Notes: generated by a model from the sequence alone, not told the origin. DNA of 64,000 nucleotides from Fragum whitleyi (GCA_948146395.1 OX411549.1:34184693-34248692), one strand, 5' to 3'; positions 1 through 11,080 are shown, counted from the first letter of the stretch. A program made the numbers and translations.

Positions 1-1130
1 AAATCTGAAAAAATCTTATTTTGACCCTTACAAATTACTCTCAAGATGGTAAATAACCCCATTGAGAGAAAATTCCAAGGGTAAAAACTGAGTTTTTTTC
101 ACTTTTTTCAGATGTATCTTGTATACTATTTAGATTTTTCCCTTTATATCATTACAACAAAAGGTCAAATCACAATGCAACTTGGAAAATTCTTCACACA
201 GTTTGCCTTTTCTGTTGTTTTGACCCCTTAAGAATGAGTTTTGACCCCAAAAATAATGGTTTCTTTTTGAGTCATTTCAAACACTAGCATGAGCCCTGTA
301 CAGCTAAGAGGTGGTAAAGCTTCACAGCTGATGGGTCATTTTTTTCTCTTTTTTTTCTCAATGAAACCTAATATTATGGGTACTCATTTGAATCGTCTCA
401 AAATGAAAATTTCACTGAGTATCCACAATTTAGTTTTTGTTACAACAAATTTTAAATACTTTTATCTGAATTTCAAAATACCCCACCATCTGTAGCTCTG
501 TGCTTTATGTTAATAAACAAAAGAACTGTCATGTTTACAGGGTGCTCCTTTGAAGATAGCCAGATGAATATTTTGATCTTTTCCAGAACTTCATTATTGT
601 AAACAGTACTATTACCTTAAAAATTCTATAGAACCCCATGCTCTATCACTACCAAAATCCTCTCTTTGAATGTCAAAATCAGCCATTTTATTTATAACTT
701 TCGTAAAACTTGAAACCTCTTATCTACAAAACAACCCACCAAATCAATGCCACTGATTTTAACGGAGAGTCATTTTAACCTTTCCTGACCAAATTTTATG
801 CCTTTGTGTTAATTCAAAGCTTATATGAATACATTGCTAATTTTTTTTCTGATTATACAGTACCCTAGTTAATGTCAAGAGGCCTTAAAAACAAAGTTGT
901 TTCCATTTATGAATCATCTTTGGTTCTATTCTCGATCTCGCAGTCAAAGTAAATCTCCAGTATTTATATTTTTGGCAATTTTTCCATGTCATAACATCTG
1001 GAGCCTCTAATAAACCCCAACCTCGTTCTATAAAATGTTTCTAATAAACCTTTGATTTGTATTAGAGCTATTACAGTATATTTGTGTGTTTTTCCTTTCT
1101 TTTTTAGGGGGGGAGGGGGCTGGGGGGGGA
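1..1130. other. AT-rich stretch without recognised gene
   Basis: No open frame of convincing length or composition, no recognisable repeat terminus. Ends in a T-rich run followed by G-rich low complexity (about 1107-1130). I see nothing I can name here. Confidence 0.6.
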
Positions 1131-1140
1131 AAAGCTTCCT

Positions 1141-1445
1141 TTAGTTCAAAGACAACTATTTTTGTCTCCTAAAGACGATTCCAATGGGATATTGCGAAGC
1201 GGAATCTTACAATGTATGAAAATACCAGGCATAATGTGCGATTTTGACTTACGATTAATTTTTTCGTAAGAAGTTTCAGAAGTTCCCATTAGTTCAAAGA
1301 CAACTCTTTTTGTCTCCTAAAGACGATTACAATGGGATATTGCAAGGCAGAATCTAATAATGTATGAAAACACCATGATTTTGTAATTTTGACATACATT
1401 TAATTTTTTATTTTTTTTTCGAAAGAAGTTTAGTAAAACAGGCCC
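1141..1445. repeat. Duplicated MITE-like segment (family also at 32299-32516)
   Basis: Two direct copies of a ~90-bp block start with TTAGTTCAAAGACAACT at about 1141 and 1290; each continues with CTCCTAAAGACGATT and an ATGGGATATTGC block. The right edge (about 1425-1445) reads AGTTTAGTAAAACAGGCCCC, which matches the inverted-repeat end of the better preserved element at 32299-32516. This is probably a rearranged or internally duplicated copy of that family; the left terminus is not clear. Confidence 0.55.
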
Positions 1446-2251
1446 CTGATGATCATCCTCCCCCACCCTCGATCCAAACATGGTAAATACAACACCTATA
1501 AATTGAAGCTCAGACCTCAGAAATATCATTTCATCATATTATTCAATTCATCTGGCTACCTTCTATTAATTTTACCTGTAGAACAGATCTCATTGACCTA
1601 ACAAGGTCACTTGCACCTGAAGGTACCTGGGTTTACATGCATAAACATTTATACTGACAATACTATAATATTATAAATAAATATCATATCAGTTTAGATC
1701 CACAAGTTCAAGTGAGTGATCAAAGGTCAATTTTGTCTATATCTGTATAGACAAAATTGACCTTTGATCACTCACTTTAAATTGGGGAGCTATAAAAGGC
1801 TTGAAAAATCTTGAAATTGTCCTGCACAATAAGGAAATATAGTGATACACCAATTTCAGTATTGATCCAAATTGCCAAATTCAAATTTTGTTTCGAACAA
1901 TTTTGCCAAAGTTTTTAACATTTCAAACAGCTTTCCCCATTATAATTCAGAAGAAAAAGAGCAGTACAGGCTAATATCAGTCTGCAATCTGCATGGCTCA
2001 AAGTCAACTCGTACCACAGGCAATTTGTACCAAACTAGGTCAACTTGTACACAAATTGAGCCTGTGCGTGATTTTTCCCAACATTTCAAAGGCTAAAAAA
2101 TTTAGCAGGCTTGACTACCACAGACGGAGAGTAATAGAAAGTTTGGCTGACCACCCAAAGATGGGGTAAAACCTTATCTATGTACAGAACACATAGTGAA
2201 GAATTTTGGCTTTGTATTAATGTGAAATTGCTCGAAATGTCAAGAACAGAC
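1446..2251. other. Non-coding stretch, one hairpin inside
   Basis: Apart from the perfect hairpin at 1710-1777, no gene, terminal repeat or array is recognisable. Confidence 0.5.
1710..1777. repeat. Perfect 32-bp inverted repeat with 4-nt loop
   Basis: The arm 1710-1741 (AAGTGAGTGATCAAAGGTCA...) is the exact reverse complement of 1746-1777, leaving the loop TCTG at 1742-1745. A transcript would form a 32-bp perfect stem. Perfect arms in otherwise AT-rich drifted DNA suggest a recent origin, either a minimal foldback element or a local inversion-duplication. Confidence 0.85.
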
Positions 2252-2495
2252 TTAACCCTTATGCTGAATAAATTTTGGCTAAAAATTTTCATCAAAATCA
2301 AAGGGCAAAAAGCACTGAAAGTATCAACTGTAGGTCAATTTTTATTTGAAAAACTAAATCTATTGACAGTTCTGGTTTGAAAGTGAGAAACAGGTGGTGA
2401 AGACTAACATCAGACTGCACATAAGTGTAGGCTGATGTTTTTCTATAGCTCCTGCCAAAGCAGGAATATTCCTGGTTCAGCATGACAAGGGTTAA
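2252..2495 (+). mobile_element. piggyBac-like MITE, family A, copy 1
   Basis: A 244-bp element bounded by TTAA at both sides: the left end reads TTAACCCTTATGCTGAATAA and the right end TTCAGCATGACAAGGGTTAA, i.e. terminal inverted repeats beginning CCCTT with TTAA target duplication, the signature of piggyBac-type insertion. The interior is shared, in reverse, with 44405-44650 (blocks around GACCTACAGTTG, CATCAGCCTGCACA, GCAGGAATATTCC). It has no coding capacity and is therefore non-autonomous. Family assignment rests on TTAA and CCCTT ends, not on a transposase. Confidence 0.7.
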
Positions 2496-3014
2496 CTTTT
2501 AACAACTTGTACCTACAATCATCCTGCGGAAGTTCCAAGTAAAGTGGATTAAAACTTCTGAAATTCATTTTATTTAGTATTGTTTGTCTAATGTGTTTAA
2601 GTTGTTAGTGGCTAGCCACATGAGCATGGAATTTGGGTACAAATTTAATTGACCAAATAATTTAGTGGGCGTTGACCTTTGATACAAGTTGACCTGCTTC
2701 CATACTACCAATCTGAGCAAGCTGGTCAGTCCTAGTCTTATCACACCCTCAAGTCTACACATACCCCAAAATATATACCAGTATATCCTGACTAAATGTA
2801 ATGTAACTATCAATTTGACACAAACAAAATCAGTGCTCTCAATAAACGGCAAAAATTGGGAATTTTAGAAAGGATTTTTTTAGCAACCCTTTTTGTTGAC
2901 ATCTATCAGTTAGGTTCTGTTTTGGTTTTTAAAGTTCCCACTATGCAATATATAGTGAAATAACATCAGTCCACAAACGACATAATTTTTGTCCAATCAG
3001 AGTAACTTTTTGTA
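2496..3014. other. No recognisable feature
   Basis: AT-rich sequence between two mobile elements; nothing that I can support. Confidence 0.5.
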
Positions 3015-3340
3015 GCCTGATATAGGGTCACCAAAAGATCAATCCAGTGAGTTAGGTTGATATCTATCCATTAAGTTCTGAGCACTTTTTACCATAAATG
3101 GTAATTAGCCATGCCCATTATAGCCATGTTTTACATTGAATCACAATTTCTTGAGTAACTTTAAAAGAGGGTCATCCAAGGACCATTCATGTGAAGTTTG
3201 GTTCGAATTCATCCAATGGTTTCTGAGAAGAAGATTTATAAAGAAAAAGGTTGCAACTGGGCGCACAGACATACAGACACTCAATTGACACTACACCGTG
3301 ACAATAGCCCCTATGGCCTTCACCCAGATGAGCTAAAAAA
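3015..3340 (-). mobile_element. Helentron-like (pearl-type) element, 5' part
   Basis: Read on the minus strand it begins at about 3340 with T-rich DNA, AGCTCATCTGGGTGAAGG and a GGGGCT partner that together form the 5' hairpin seen in the other elements of this class, followed by CTATTGTCACGGTGTAG. The body contains the usual molluscan core wording (GAAGTTTGGTTCGAATT, GTCATCCAAGGACCA). No CTTGTT-type 3' end was found, so the left boundary is approximate and the copy is probably truncated. Confidence 0.55.
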
Positions 3341-5149
3341 CAAATATGAATTATGAGCTGTTGAATTACTACTTGGACCTAAGATGTATTGCCATCAGGT
3401 TTGAAAATCAAAGGCCTGAAAGGCCTGAATTGAAGACAGGACTGAATATCAACAATTGGAATGAAAATTGGGGCGTTTTGAGAAGATCTCTTGAGTGGAA
3501 ATCAAAAATTTAAAACAATCATTGATGGTTACATATGGAAACTGCACTTCCATTACAAATGAATATGCTATACTTTGAAGTCTCATTACTTCCAGATAAA
3601 CCTATCCCTCTAGCCAATTCAAGCTTAACAAGAGGGTAACTGCCTTCATAATCGCTAATCATCCCCCAGTGTAAGTAATCAATATCCTAAATGAAAAACA
3701 TACATTTAACCAACAGATATATGGTGGTAATTCCTGAATTCTAAAAACTCATATGAATTATAGCAACCTTGTTTTATAAAATTGTATAGATTATCCCCAA
3801 CAATCAAAATATGATCCAAATCCGATTTTTTCCAGGCAAACTCATTAAGTAGATGTGTAAAAATCTGAAATAAAAATGTTAATCCACATGACACACATTG
3901 CTTACCCTTGATGAAGAGCTGAACATTTCATTGCCATGGTGAATTTTACATTTATTATCTGGTCCTCACATATTCGTCTCAACTCGGCCGATTTCATAAC
4001 CTTCATTTAGATAGATCGGAAACTTCGGAGATCGCCCGAAGATTGCCGAGTTAATATCACAATCATGATCTGTTGTAGTTTACGGAAATGGCCGAGTGAT
4101 GTTCCAAATGCTGTACAATTTGGATAGACAAAACAAGCCTAATAAAAAAGTAATTTGAAAAGCCATCGAAATGATTTCTTTGTAAATCCAAGTAAAAATT
4201 CAAACCTAGGAAATTCCGAGGGTTTACGAGTTGATTCAAATAGCTTTGTGCTATTTTAGTATTTATCCATTTACACTATGACAGGCCCTGGAGACAGATA
4301 AATAAAGCATCCCTAAAGACACACAAACGCACAATTTAACGAGAAATAGCGAGTCTAAAATGGGGAACTGAAAAAAGCTTGCCTATGCATAAAAACAGTT
4401 GTAGGATGCAATTGACTATTTGGAGCAAATTCAAAAGATTGCAACCGAAAACGCCCTAAAACAGCACCACTTACGAATGCAAAACACGTTTCTGCAGGCG
4501 ACCTCTGCATAGATCACGGGTTCACTCCCCTAAGGTCCCAGCCAGAACAATTTAGGTCAGCACCAAATTTTACGGTATATCACTACACAATTGATTATTT
4601 TTGCCGCATTTATTTTTATGAATGGGTCTACTTTTTAAGCGTAATAACACACGTAGGTTCGTTATCAAAATCTGATTGCGACGATCCCTATATTGAAAGA
4701 CAGGCAAGCCTGTCTTCAATAAAAAGCGGCCTATTTCAGAATTTCAGTGGGGCCTTATTAATATTTTCAAATATCAATATCAGTTATTATTTACCAACAT
4801 GCCCAATTGAAATATACATCAATTTAATTTAAATATATAAACACATCATCCAAGCGAAAAAATAAAATCTGCGGGTTTGATCTTTGAGAAAGTGTTCCGA
4901 AGATGGGCAGGGCACTGACTCACTTTATTGTTCTCTTGGCCATTCAAAAATAGGTATTGTAGGCATTGTTTACATTGATATAAAACCAAATATTAAAATC
5001 TATGGAAAAAAGATCAATATGTTACCCTCTGTACATCCGCTGCTGACATATTGTTGCAGAATAGGACAATTTAATTCAGTAAACTTCGATATGAATAAGT
5101 TTTTCAGTGACAGCTTAACCCGGAAGTAAATATCTGACTGGTTATTCAT
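3341..5149. other. Single-copy-looking non-coding stretch
   Basis: Longest open frame is 81 codons with no protein-like composition. A short near-palindrome (GACAGGCAAGCCTGTC) lies near 4698-4715. A tRNA B-box-like string (GGGTTCACTCC) near 4520 lacks a matching A box and cloverleaf, so I do not call a gene. Confidence 0.5.
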
Positions 5150-5412
5150 TTTTAATTAACGACAAGGATTCAAATAGACAGCAAGTACAATTCGATCCAT
5201 TACAAGAAGTTTTCGAGATCGTTTTAATGGGTTGATAATCGTAGACCTATGTGAGATAGTAGTTTGAGGCTAGGAAAGGGTGTGATGGTTGTACTGGTGA
5301 GAGAATTAAAATACCAGGAATCCATCGTAAGGTGCTCCAGCCTCCGCGATATAACTAAAAAAATGTTGAAACCGGCGTAAAACCATTCAATCATTCAATC
5401 AATCGATCGGTT
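5150..5412 (+). mobile_element. SINE, shared-body family, copy 1
   Basis: The block around 5230-5360 (GTAGACCTATGTGAGATAGT, GAGGCTAGG, ACTGGTGAGAGAA, ATACCAGGAATCCA, GGTGCTCCAGCC) recurs at 19220-19345, 31170-31260 and, reversed, at 63022-63200. The element ends in a short CAATCATTCAATCAATC tail, as SINEs mobilised by LINEs do. The tRNA-like head is not clear in this copy. The 5' limit is uncertain. Confidence 0.65.
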
Positions 5413-6860
5413 TCGGAACCTATTTTAGTTCCTGGTTTAAGTTCGACGATTACTAGAATGGCATGAACACAAAAAAAAGCAAAAAAACAAACAAAAAAAA
5501 AAAAAAAACGATTTACTACCGATAATGATCAAGTCAAACTGGTATTTGAAAAGCAAATTATGATCAAATTAATGTTGAAAATCAAACAATTTAAAGGGAA
5601 AATGGTTTTTAATTAGGCACATAATTTGTGGCATGAAATATTGTGAAATTTTCAATAAAACCAAGTAGAATATTTCTTTTTCCGAAGACCACATTACCGC
5701 TCTTCCTCCAATAACACCCCAGAAGTATCATTATCTACGCGTGTTCTTTCGCGAATAATTTTAAGTTTATTTGCCTAAAAACTGAAAATAAATGGCTCTG
5801 TAGAAACAGGCCTGGTAACCCGCCTTGATAAGTCTTTTATGTCTTTGTCTGGAACAGTTGATTACACAAAAGTTATGCTTTGAGTGGGGGGGGGGGGGGG
5901 GGGGTGAAAAAAAAAAACCTGAGCATGGTGTAACAACATTATTTTCAAACTGGAGTTTATAAACTTGAAACTTCATTTTATCAGGTACTCTAAAAATGTA
6001 TAATTATTGTCCAACCGGGGTGTTCGAAAACGCGGGAAAATGTGGTATAGCCATGAGTAGGAGTGGACTGAACTGAAATTCAATAAGCGTGAGATAACGG
6101 TACTCAATTACACCTATATACTGATAGAATAAAGTTAGTCATCAGGTAAACATCTTTTTCCATCTATCGATATTCAATGCTTTTTTTCGTTTCAATTTTG
6201 GTTTCTTCATGATGAAATCGATTTCTAAAGCATGTTACTTTTACGCTATGACACATGACATTTACAAATGTAGTTCAAAAGATGGTTATTATACCGTTAG
6301 TTTTGCGCTTCTTTGATCTTTTCGGTATAGTTAGAGACCGTGACAGCAAAAAAATCCGTTGGTCCCAATTTATCTATATTAACTCGTCGAAAGTCTGTTT
6401 ATAAACATTCGAATAGCATGGTTTACCTATAGGGTCTGTGATTTTCATGATCAAGTTTTAAGAAAATACTCACATAATTGTAAAAAAAAAAAAAAAAACA
6501 AAAAAAAACACACTCGTATTAAAGGAGTGGCCGCAGTAGCCGTTTGAAAGCTCACAAGTCTATTGATCGTTTATCGTTAAATGTCATATCTATTTTGTAC
6601 GACGAAAACTTTTGCAGTTTAAGTTAATAGATTTTCCTCTTCTTTCTTCTTATATTTTGTCATATTCTTAGTTGATACTCATTTCAGAGTGAATTACAAT
6701 GTCACAATGCATGGAATTATCAAGCTGCAGAAAACAGTGCGAGAAATTGACACCGTATTGAAAATCTTTTTCGTCTCCCTAGAGTGTTTTCTGGTAGGAA
6801 ACCGCTTACAAGTCATGACGGCCCAATCTAAAATCAGCGGATACATTCAACATACAAATC
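5413..6860. other. Non-coding stretch with homopolymer runs
   Basis: Contains a poly-A tract near 5493-5508, a poly-G run of about 20 at 5885-5904 followed by poly-A, and a poly-A tract near 6483-6500. No gene or repeat terminus recognised. Confidence 0.5.
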
Positions 6861-6934
6861 GATGATTCAGCGCGAAACAGATGTAACTCCCTATATACAT
6901 ATAGGGAAATACAACTGTTTCGCGCTGAGCCATG
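6861..6934. repeat. GATGGC hairpin family, copy 1
   Basis: A ~74-bp imperfect palindrome: GATGATTCAGCGCGAAACAG on the left and CTGTTTCGCGCTGAGCCATG on the right, with a CTATATACATATAG apex. The two arms pair almost throughout. Same family as the copies at 20522, 23414, 24573, 25732, 26890, 38886, 44072 and 63716. No target duplication is evident. Confidence 0.8.
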
Positions 6935-7378
6935 GAAGTACGCTAACCAAAATTGATGTACGTTGCAAACGAGATTGCCCAAACTAGTCCTAAACCGATT
7001 GCGGATTTTAACGAAACTTAGTCATGACATCGATTGGGAAACAAGTTCTTACATCTTAGATTAATCCCTCTCGATTCTGCTTCCTGGAAAATTCACCAGT
7101 ACTCGCGCCGAATGTGTGGGCCAATGTACGGTACTCGTACGGGTATCGTAGGATGATCCGGTAAATACTCATAGACAAAACGCGCACAGCGGCCGTGCGA
7201 TGTTCCGTGTCGCGATCGTGCGATTCCTCTACGACTTATTTACGGGCTACGGTCTATAGCTACGGTCTATAGCATTTGTAAACCAAAATCGCAAGGGTCT
7301 ACGGCACCCGTAAAACCGTGCGATGATCGCACGGCCCAAGTTAATCGTGATCTGATTTTATGTCTCGTTTCTAAAGGG
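6935..7378. other. Non-coding stretch with a SINE fragment
   Basis: 7073-7130 (CGATTCTGCTTCCTGG, CACCAGTACTCGC, GTGTGGGCCAA) matches the SINE-like sequence at 28706-28765. The rest is more GC-rich than usual and repeats CGTGCGAT several times, with a near-palindrome CCGTGCGATGATCGCACGG at about 7315-7333. No gene recognised. Confidence 0.5.
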
Positions 7379-7550
7379 CGATAATTATACACAGTTCCAA
7401 AAGAAAGTGTACACTTTCTGCTTTTGATTTTTGTATTTTTTTTTTACGAAATTGGGGGAACTCTTGCATGTAAAATCAATTTCGTAAAAAATACAAAAAT
7501 CAAAAGCAGAAAGTGTACACTTTCTTTTTGAACTCTGTATATAATTATCG
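7379..7550. mobile_element. Foldback element with ~70-bp arms
   Basis: Left arm starting CGATAATTATACACAG and running through AAAGTGTACACTTTCTGC, CTTTTGATTTTTGTAT and TACGAAATT is repeated in reverse complement to 7550 (…CTGTATATAATTATCG). The two arms, each about 70 bp, leave a ~30-bp centre. No coding capacity; a miniature inverted-repeat element of unknown superfamily. A target duplication cannot be separated from the arm ends. Confidence 0.75.
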
Positions 7551-7717
7551 GTTCGTTATAATGCTCACAAGTTGAGGTGAAAATCGCTCAACTGTTATAT
7601 GTATGGCGTCTCAAACGGGTCAAGATTGTTATGTGCTCTCTCACGATAGGTCGCTACGGCTAACAGTCGCTGTTCGTGATAAGAGAATATATTCTTTACT
7701 CTCTGGGCGGTTGTCGT

Positions 7718-7788
7718 GGGTTCGGTGCAAGACTGTAGTAAGTGTATATACAAAGTATATACACTTACTACAGGCATGCACCGAACCC
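7718..7788. repeat. Hairpin, 71 bp
   Basis: GGGTTCGGTGCA...CTGTAGTAAGTGTATATA is mirrored by TATATACACTTACTACAG...TGCACCGAACCC around a 5-nt centre (CAAAG). The stem has one small internal mismatch zone. The two ORFs that cross it are merely readings of the palindrome. Confidence 0.8.
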
Positions 7789-8639
7789 TCGAAGTGTTGA
7801 CCCCCCCTTGTTTGCCCGGCTATTTTTTTTATAGTTTCGCTAATTTTGGTATCTCTCTAACGACAACAAACCTATCGTCGTATGGCGACCTAAACGTCGT
7901 TACTGTAGATTAAATAGGCGATGTACTTACGAGGTTTGGTCGACTACCAAGGTTTTGAAGATTTCGGAGTGAACGCATAAGTTTGACAAGGCTATATAAT
8001 GCAACGACTCACCTCCTCGCAAAGATAATGGTTATCAAGGTTACAAACCGGAAAAGTCAAAGTAACAGTGAGTTACTGGACGAGTGAATGACGTAACTAC
8101 ATTTTTTCAAGCTCTGGTTACGGCATTTTGCCCTTCCACTGAGGAAACTTCACCCTTCCCCCTCCCATCGAGAAAGAATTCTGGATCAAATCTGATAGAC
8201 TTACGCTGGATTCAATCTCTCGTTGAATTAGTCCTAGATCATGTGCCATAAATTACATGGCGGCTTCCATAAAATTATCAATCATGCACCTGTGTGGAAA
8301 TCTTATGCATGCAGCACTTTTAGCATTTTCTAAAGGATCGGCATGCGCAGATCAATATTTTTTTCAGTTGGTTCCAAATAAAAACGGTGGGCGAGAAATA
8401 TTGTAACTTGGATAAACAAAGCTGTGTTTACGATATTTTGCTCGCGCATTGAACAAATGATTCCTAATTTTTCAATTTGATAATTATACTAGGACGAAAA
8501 AGAAACACCGGGTTACCTAAAATGATTTTTCTAAGGAAAAATTGTATTATTGGATTTTCGTATTCTTTTTTGTATGAAATGTCATCTGGATATATGAAAA
8601 AATACACCATTTTAACGATAACCCTTCTTGTTTCGCGAA
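7789..8639. other. No recognisable feature
   Basis: Mixed-composition DNA without a supported gene, array or element end. Confidence 0.45.
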
Positions 8640-10105
8640 ACACGACCGGTGTCCCAGGATAACCTGTCCCCTGGGTAACGTGTCCCCCCCCCCCCCCTGG
8701 GGCAACCTGCCCCCCCTACAGATATTATAAATCAATATTTAGTCATATTTCTTTTACCAAGAAATTTTTATTCTATATGTTACAAGTCTCTTTCTTTAAT
8801 CTCTATGTGATTTTAATCTGTTTTGTGAACTGTTTCAGTTCAGAAGGATTTTTTATTTTTCATGATAAGTATAATAATAATTAAACTTGTTCTTTTTTAG
8901 AAAAAAATAATTGTTTAATGTCATCATGACTATGGACATATCTAAGAATGATCTTGTCTCTAGAAAATTTATTCAAAAGCATGATTTTTTTCTTTGTGTG
9001 TGGGGTGCGGGGTGGGGGGGGACACGTTACCCAAGCTGGGGTAACCTGTCCCCGGGGACACGTTACCGAGGCCTGGGTAATTTTCTGGTAAATTCAAGTG
9101 TTAGGAATTTTCTTAAAAAAAGGAACAAAAAAAGAAATATAAACATACATATCCACTGAAGAAACTTCTTGGAAAAGGAACACATTTCAAAATATATTTT
9201 AACATAGATATTCTTTGAGGGAATGTTCAAAGTATATCATACCATACATTCTTAATAAAAAAGATTCAATGGAAGGTAATATCTTTAATGAAAAATAGCA
9301 TTTGGAATAGGGGGACAGGTTACCCCAGGGTAACCTGTCCCCTGGGGATATGTTACCCTGGCTTGGGTAACCTGTCTCCCTTTCAAAAGAAGTATTGAAT
9401 GAATTTGTTATGTTGCTTTCTTATGAAACTGCTATATTAACATGATATGTTAATAAATGCTATTTATCAATCTAACTATAGTTTTGGGAAAAATTTAGAT
9501 ATTACAAAAGAAATATTGCAAAAAATTAAAAAAGGGCAAGCGCTAAGATTTTTTTTAAAAAAGCATCAATTTTAAAAATATGAATGAAATATTTTTCAAT
9601 GAATATCATTTGATAATTTCTTAAGAAAAATGAATGACTGGAAGGTGAAATCAAATGAATAAAAGCATTTTGAATAGGGGGACAGGTTACCCCGGGGTAA
9701 CATGTCCCCGGGGACAGGTTACCCCGGGGTAACGTGACCCCCCACTGAAGTTTCATTTTTTTTTTTTATTTTTTTATTAAACTTTCAAATATTTGCATGA
9801 AATACCAAGATAGATTATTTAAATAATACGAAAAAAAGGAGATTGTTTTGATAAGAAATCATGGTAAGCAAAACATATTTTGGTTTGAGGAATTGAAAAC
9901 CACTCAAAAATGCAGATATTCTTTTTATATGTTTTTTTAATTGATTTAGAGTTATACAAAAAAGCGTGAATGAAAAATTAAAATTTAAATAAGAAATAAT
10001 GTTTTCCATGGGGGGGACACGTTACCACAGGGGGGACAGGTTACCCCGGGGTAACCTGTCCCCGGGGACACGTTACCCAGGGGGACACGTTACACTGTTA
10101 CACCG
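8640..10105. repeat. Array of GGGGACA/GGTTACC palindromes with ~350-bp spacing
   Basis: Five clusters (about 8650-8715, 9010-9085, 9312-9385, 9676-9745, 10010-10100) consist of GGGGACAGGTTACCCC and its complement GGGGTAACCTGTCCCC in alternating orientation, giving perfect or near-perfect palindromes up to 32 bp. The AT-rich spacers are only weakly alike, although two share CATTTGGAATAGGGGGACAG-type entry sequence, which supports an old tandem origin with period ~350 bp. Small open frames here only translate the palindrome. Confidence 0.8.
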
Positions 10106-10545
10106 GACGTACCAATATCTTGTGTGTCCTCCATGCGGAGCTGTGGCAGCCCTGATTCGTCTAAGTTGCATATTTTATGTATTCCGGCGTTTCTTTTTCG
10201 ACCTAGTATATATTATTGACGATATTTCAGGGGAACGGGGGTCTCGGACCCTTGTCCCCATCCCTGGATGAGCACATGACCTTTACCTCGTTCACGAAAA
10301 GAGAGATCGACAATATTTCATTTTGTATATGTGATTACTGTGATGTTCAGTAGTCATTCTACCTTAATGTACGTTCGGATTAAAGTACAACCCTTGCGAC
10401 TCATCAGCTCATACCTGAAAATTAACAAAAAAAGCACCTTCAGTTTACATCAAGTTAAGATGGGTCGTATTATAGTTGCGACGAATGATTGCTCGTTTTA
10501 TCTTTGAGAAACTATGTTGTTGATTTTTATGCCGATTAAGGAAGA
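10106..10545. other. No recognisable feature
   Basis: Unassigned sequence between the palindrome array and the next inverted-repeat element. Confidence 0.45.
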
Positions 10546-10651
10546 CCTGTCCTACGTTCAGCCTCACAAACGTTGCAAGCGAACGTGCAAAGTGGGGTAT
10601 AATTGGAAACTACATTTGCACTGTTTTGTGATCCTGAACGCAGGGCAGGAC
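10546..10651. mobile_element. Inverted-repeat element, CTGCGTTCAGGAT family
   Basis: Left end CCTGTCCTACGTTCAGCCTC and right end (reverse complement) GTCCTGCCCTGCGTTCAGGA form imperfect terminal inverted repeats of ~30 bp. The same ends recur around 11228-11505. No coding capacity. Confidence 0.6.
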
Positions 10652-10689
10652 AAAGGATAATGTACAATAAACACCCCTTCAGGCGTAGC

Positions 10690-10795
10690 ACGTGATTTCA
10701 CCTGAGTTGACCATGAGCTGCCTATATAAATCCAGTTCACGGGTTTTGGATGATCAATCTCAGCTGGACGCGGACTGATACGTTTATCTCTAGTA
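10690..10795 (+). promoter_or_regulatory. Candidate TATA promoter and short non-coding first exon
   Basis: An E-box CACGTG at 10690-10695 precedes CCTATATAAA at 10721-10730; about 30 bp downstream lies an initiator-like TCAATCTCAG (10754-10763), then ~35 bp later a donor-like CTAGTAAGTA at 10789-10798. Spacing and order fit a TATA-type RNA polymerase II promoter followed by a small exon. No downstream exon could be linked to it, so this is only a candidate. Confidence 0.35.
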
Positions 10796-10891
10796 AGTAA
10801 TTCTTAATTATGATTTTTGTTATTTGTCATCAAAACTTTTTGCACTTCTATCCTAAAGGTAGATCGAAGTGAATTGATGCTATGGTTAAAA

Positions 10892-11080
10892 TCACGGGTA
10901 GCCAACACTGGTGGGGATAGTGTAATTTTACCAAAAATTAACTACAAAAAATTATTTAACTATTTTTTATCACAATGTATAATATAGACTCTATTATACA
11001 TTGTGACAAAAAAAATAGTAATATTTTTTGTGGTTAATTTTTGGTAAAATAACACTACCCCACCCGTGTTGGCTACCTGT
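10892..11080. mobile_element. hAT-like MITE with 8-bp target duplication GGTTAAAA
   Basis: A 189-bp element with terminal inverted repeats TCACGGGTAGCCAACAC and GTGTTGGCTACCTGT. The arms stay complementary nearly to the centre (CAATGTATAATA / TATTATACATTG). GGTTAAAA occurs immediately on both sides (10884-10891 and 11081-11088). Length of the duplication fits hAT-type transposition; no transposase is encoded. Confidence 0.85.

Noticed and set aside
4500..4560. tRNA-like B-box string GGGTTCACTCC
   Set aside because: No A box or cloverleaf partner at the right distance.
5885..5904. Poly-G run as a regulatory G-quadruplex
   Set aside because: A homopolymer of this kind occurs several times (8685, 13541) and may be a slippage or sequencing artefact; no supporting context.
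8547..10271. Several short frames containing repeated NLSPGTRYPG-like peptides
   Set aside because: They are translations of the GGGGACACGTTACCC palindromes on both strands; conservation is at DNA level.
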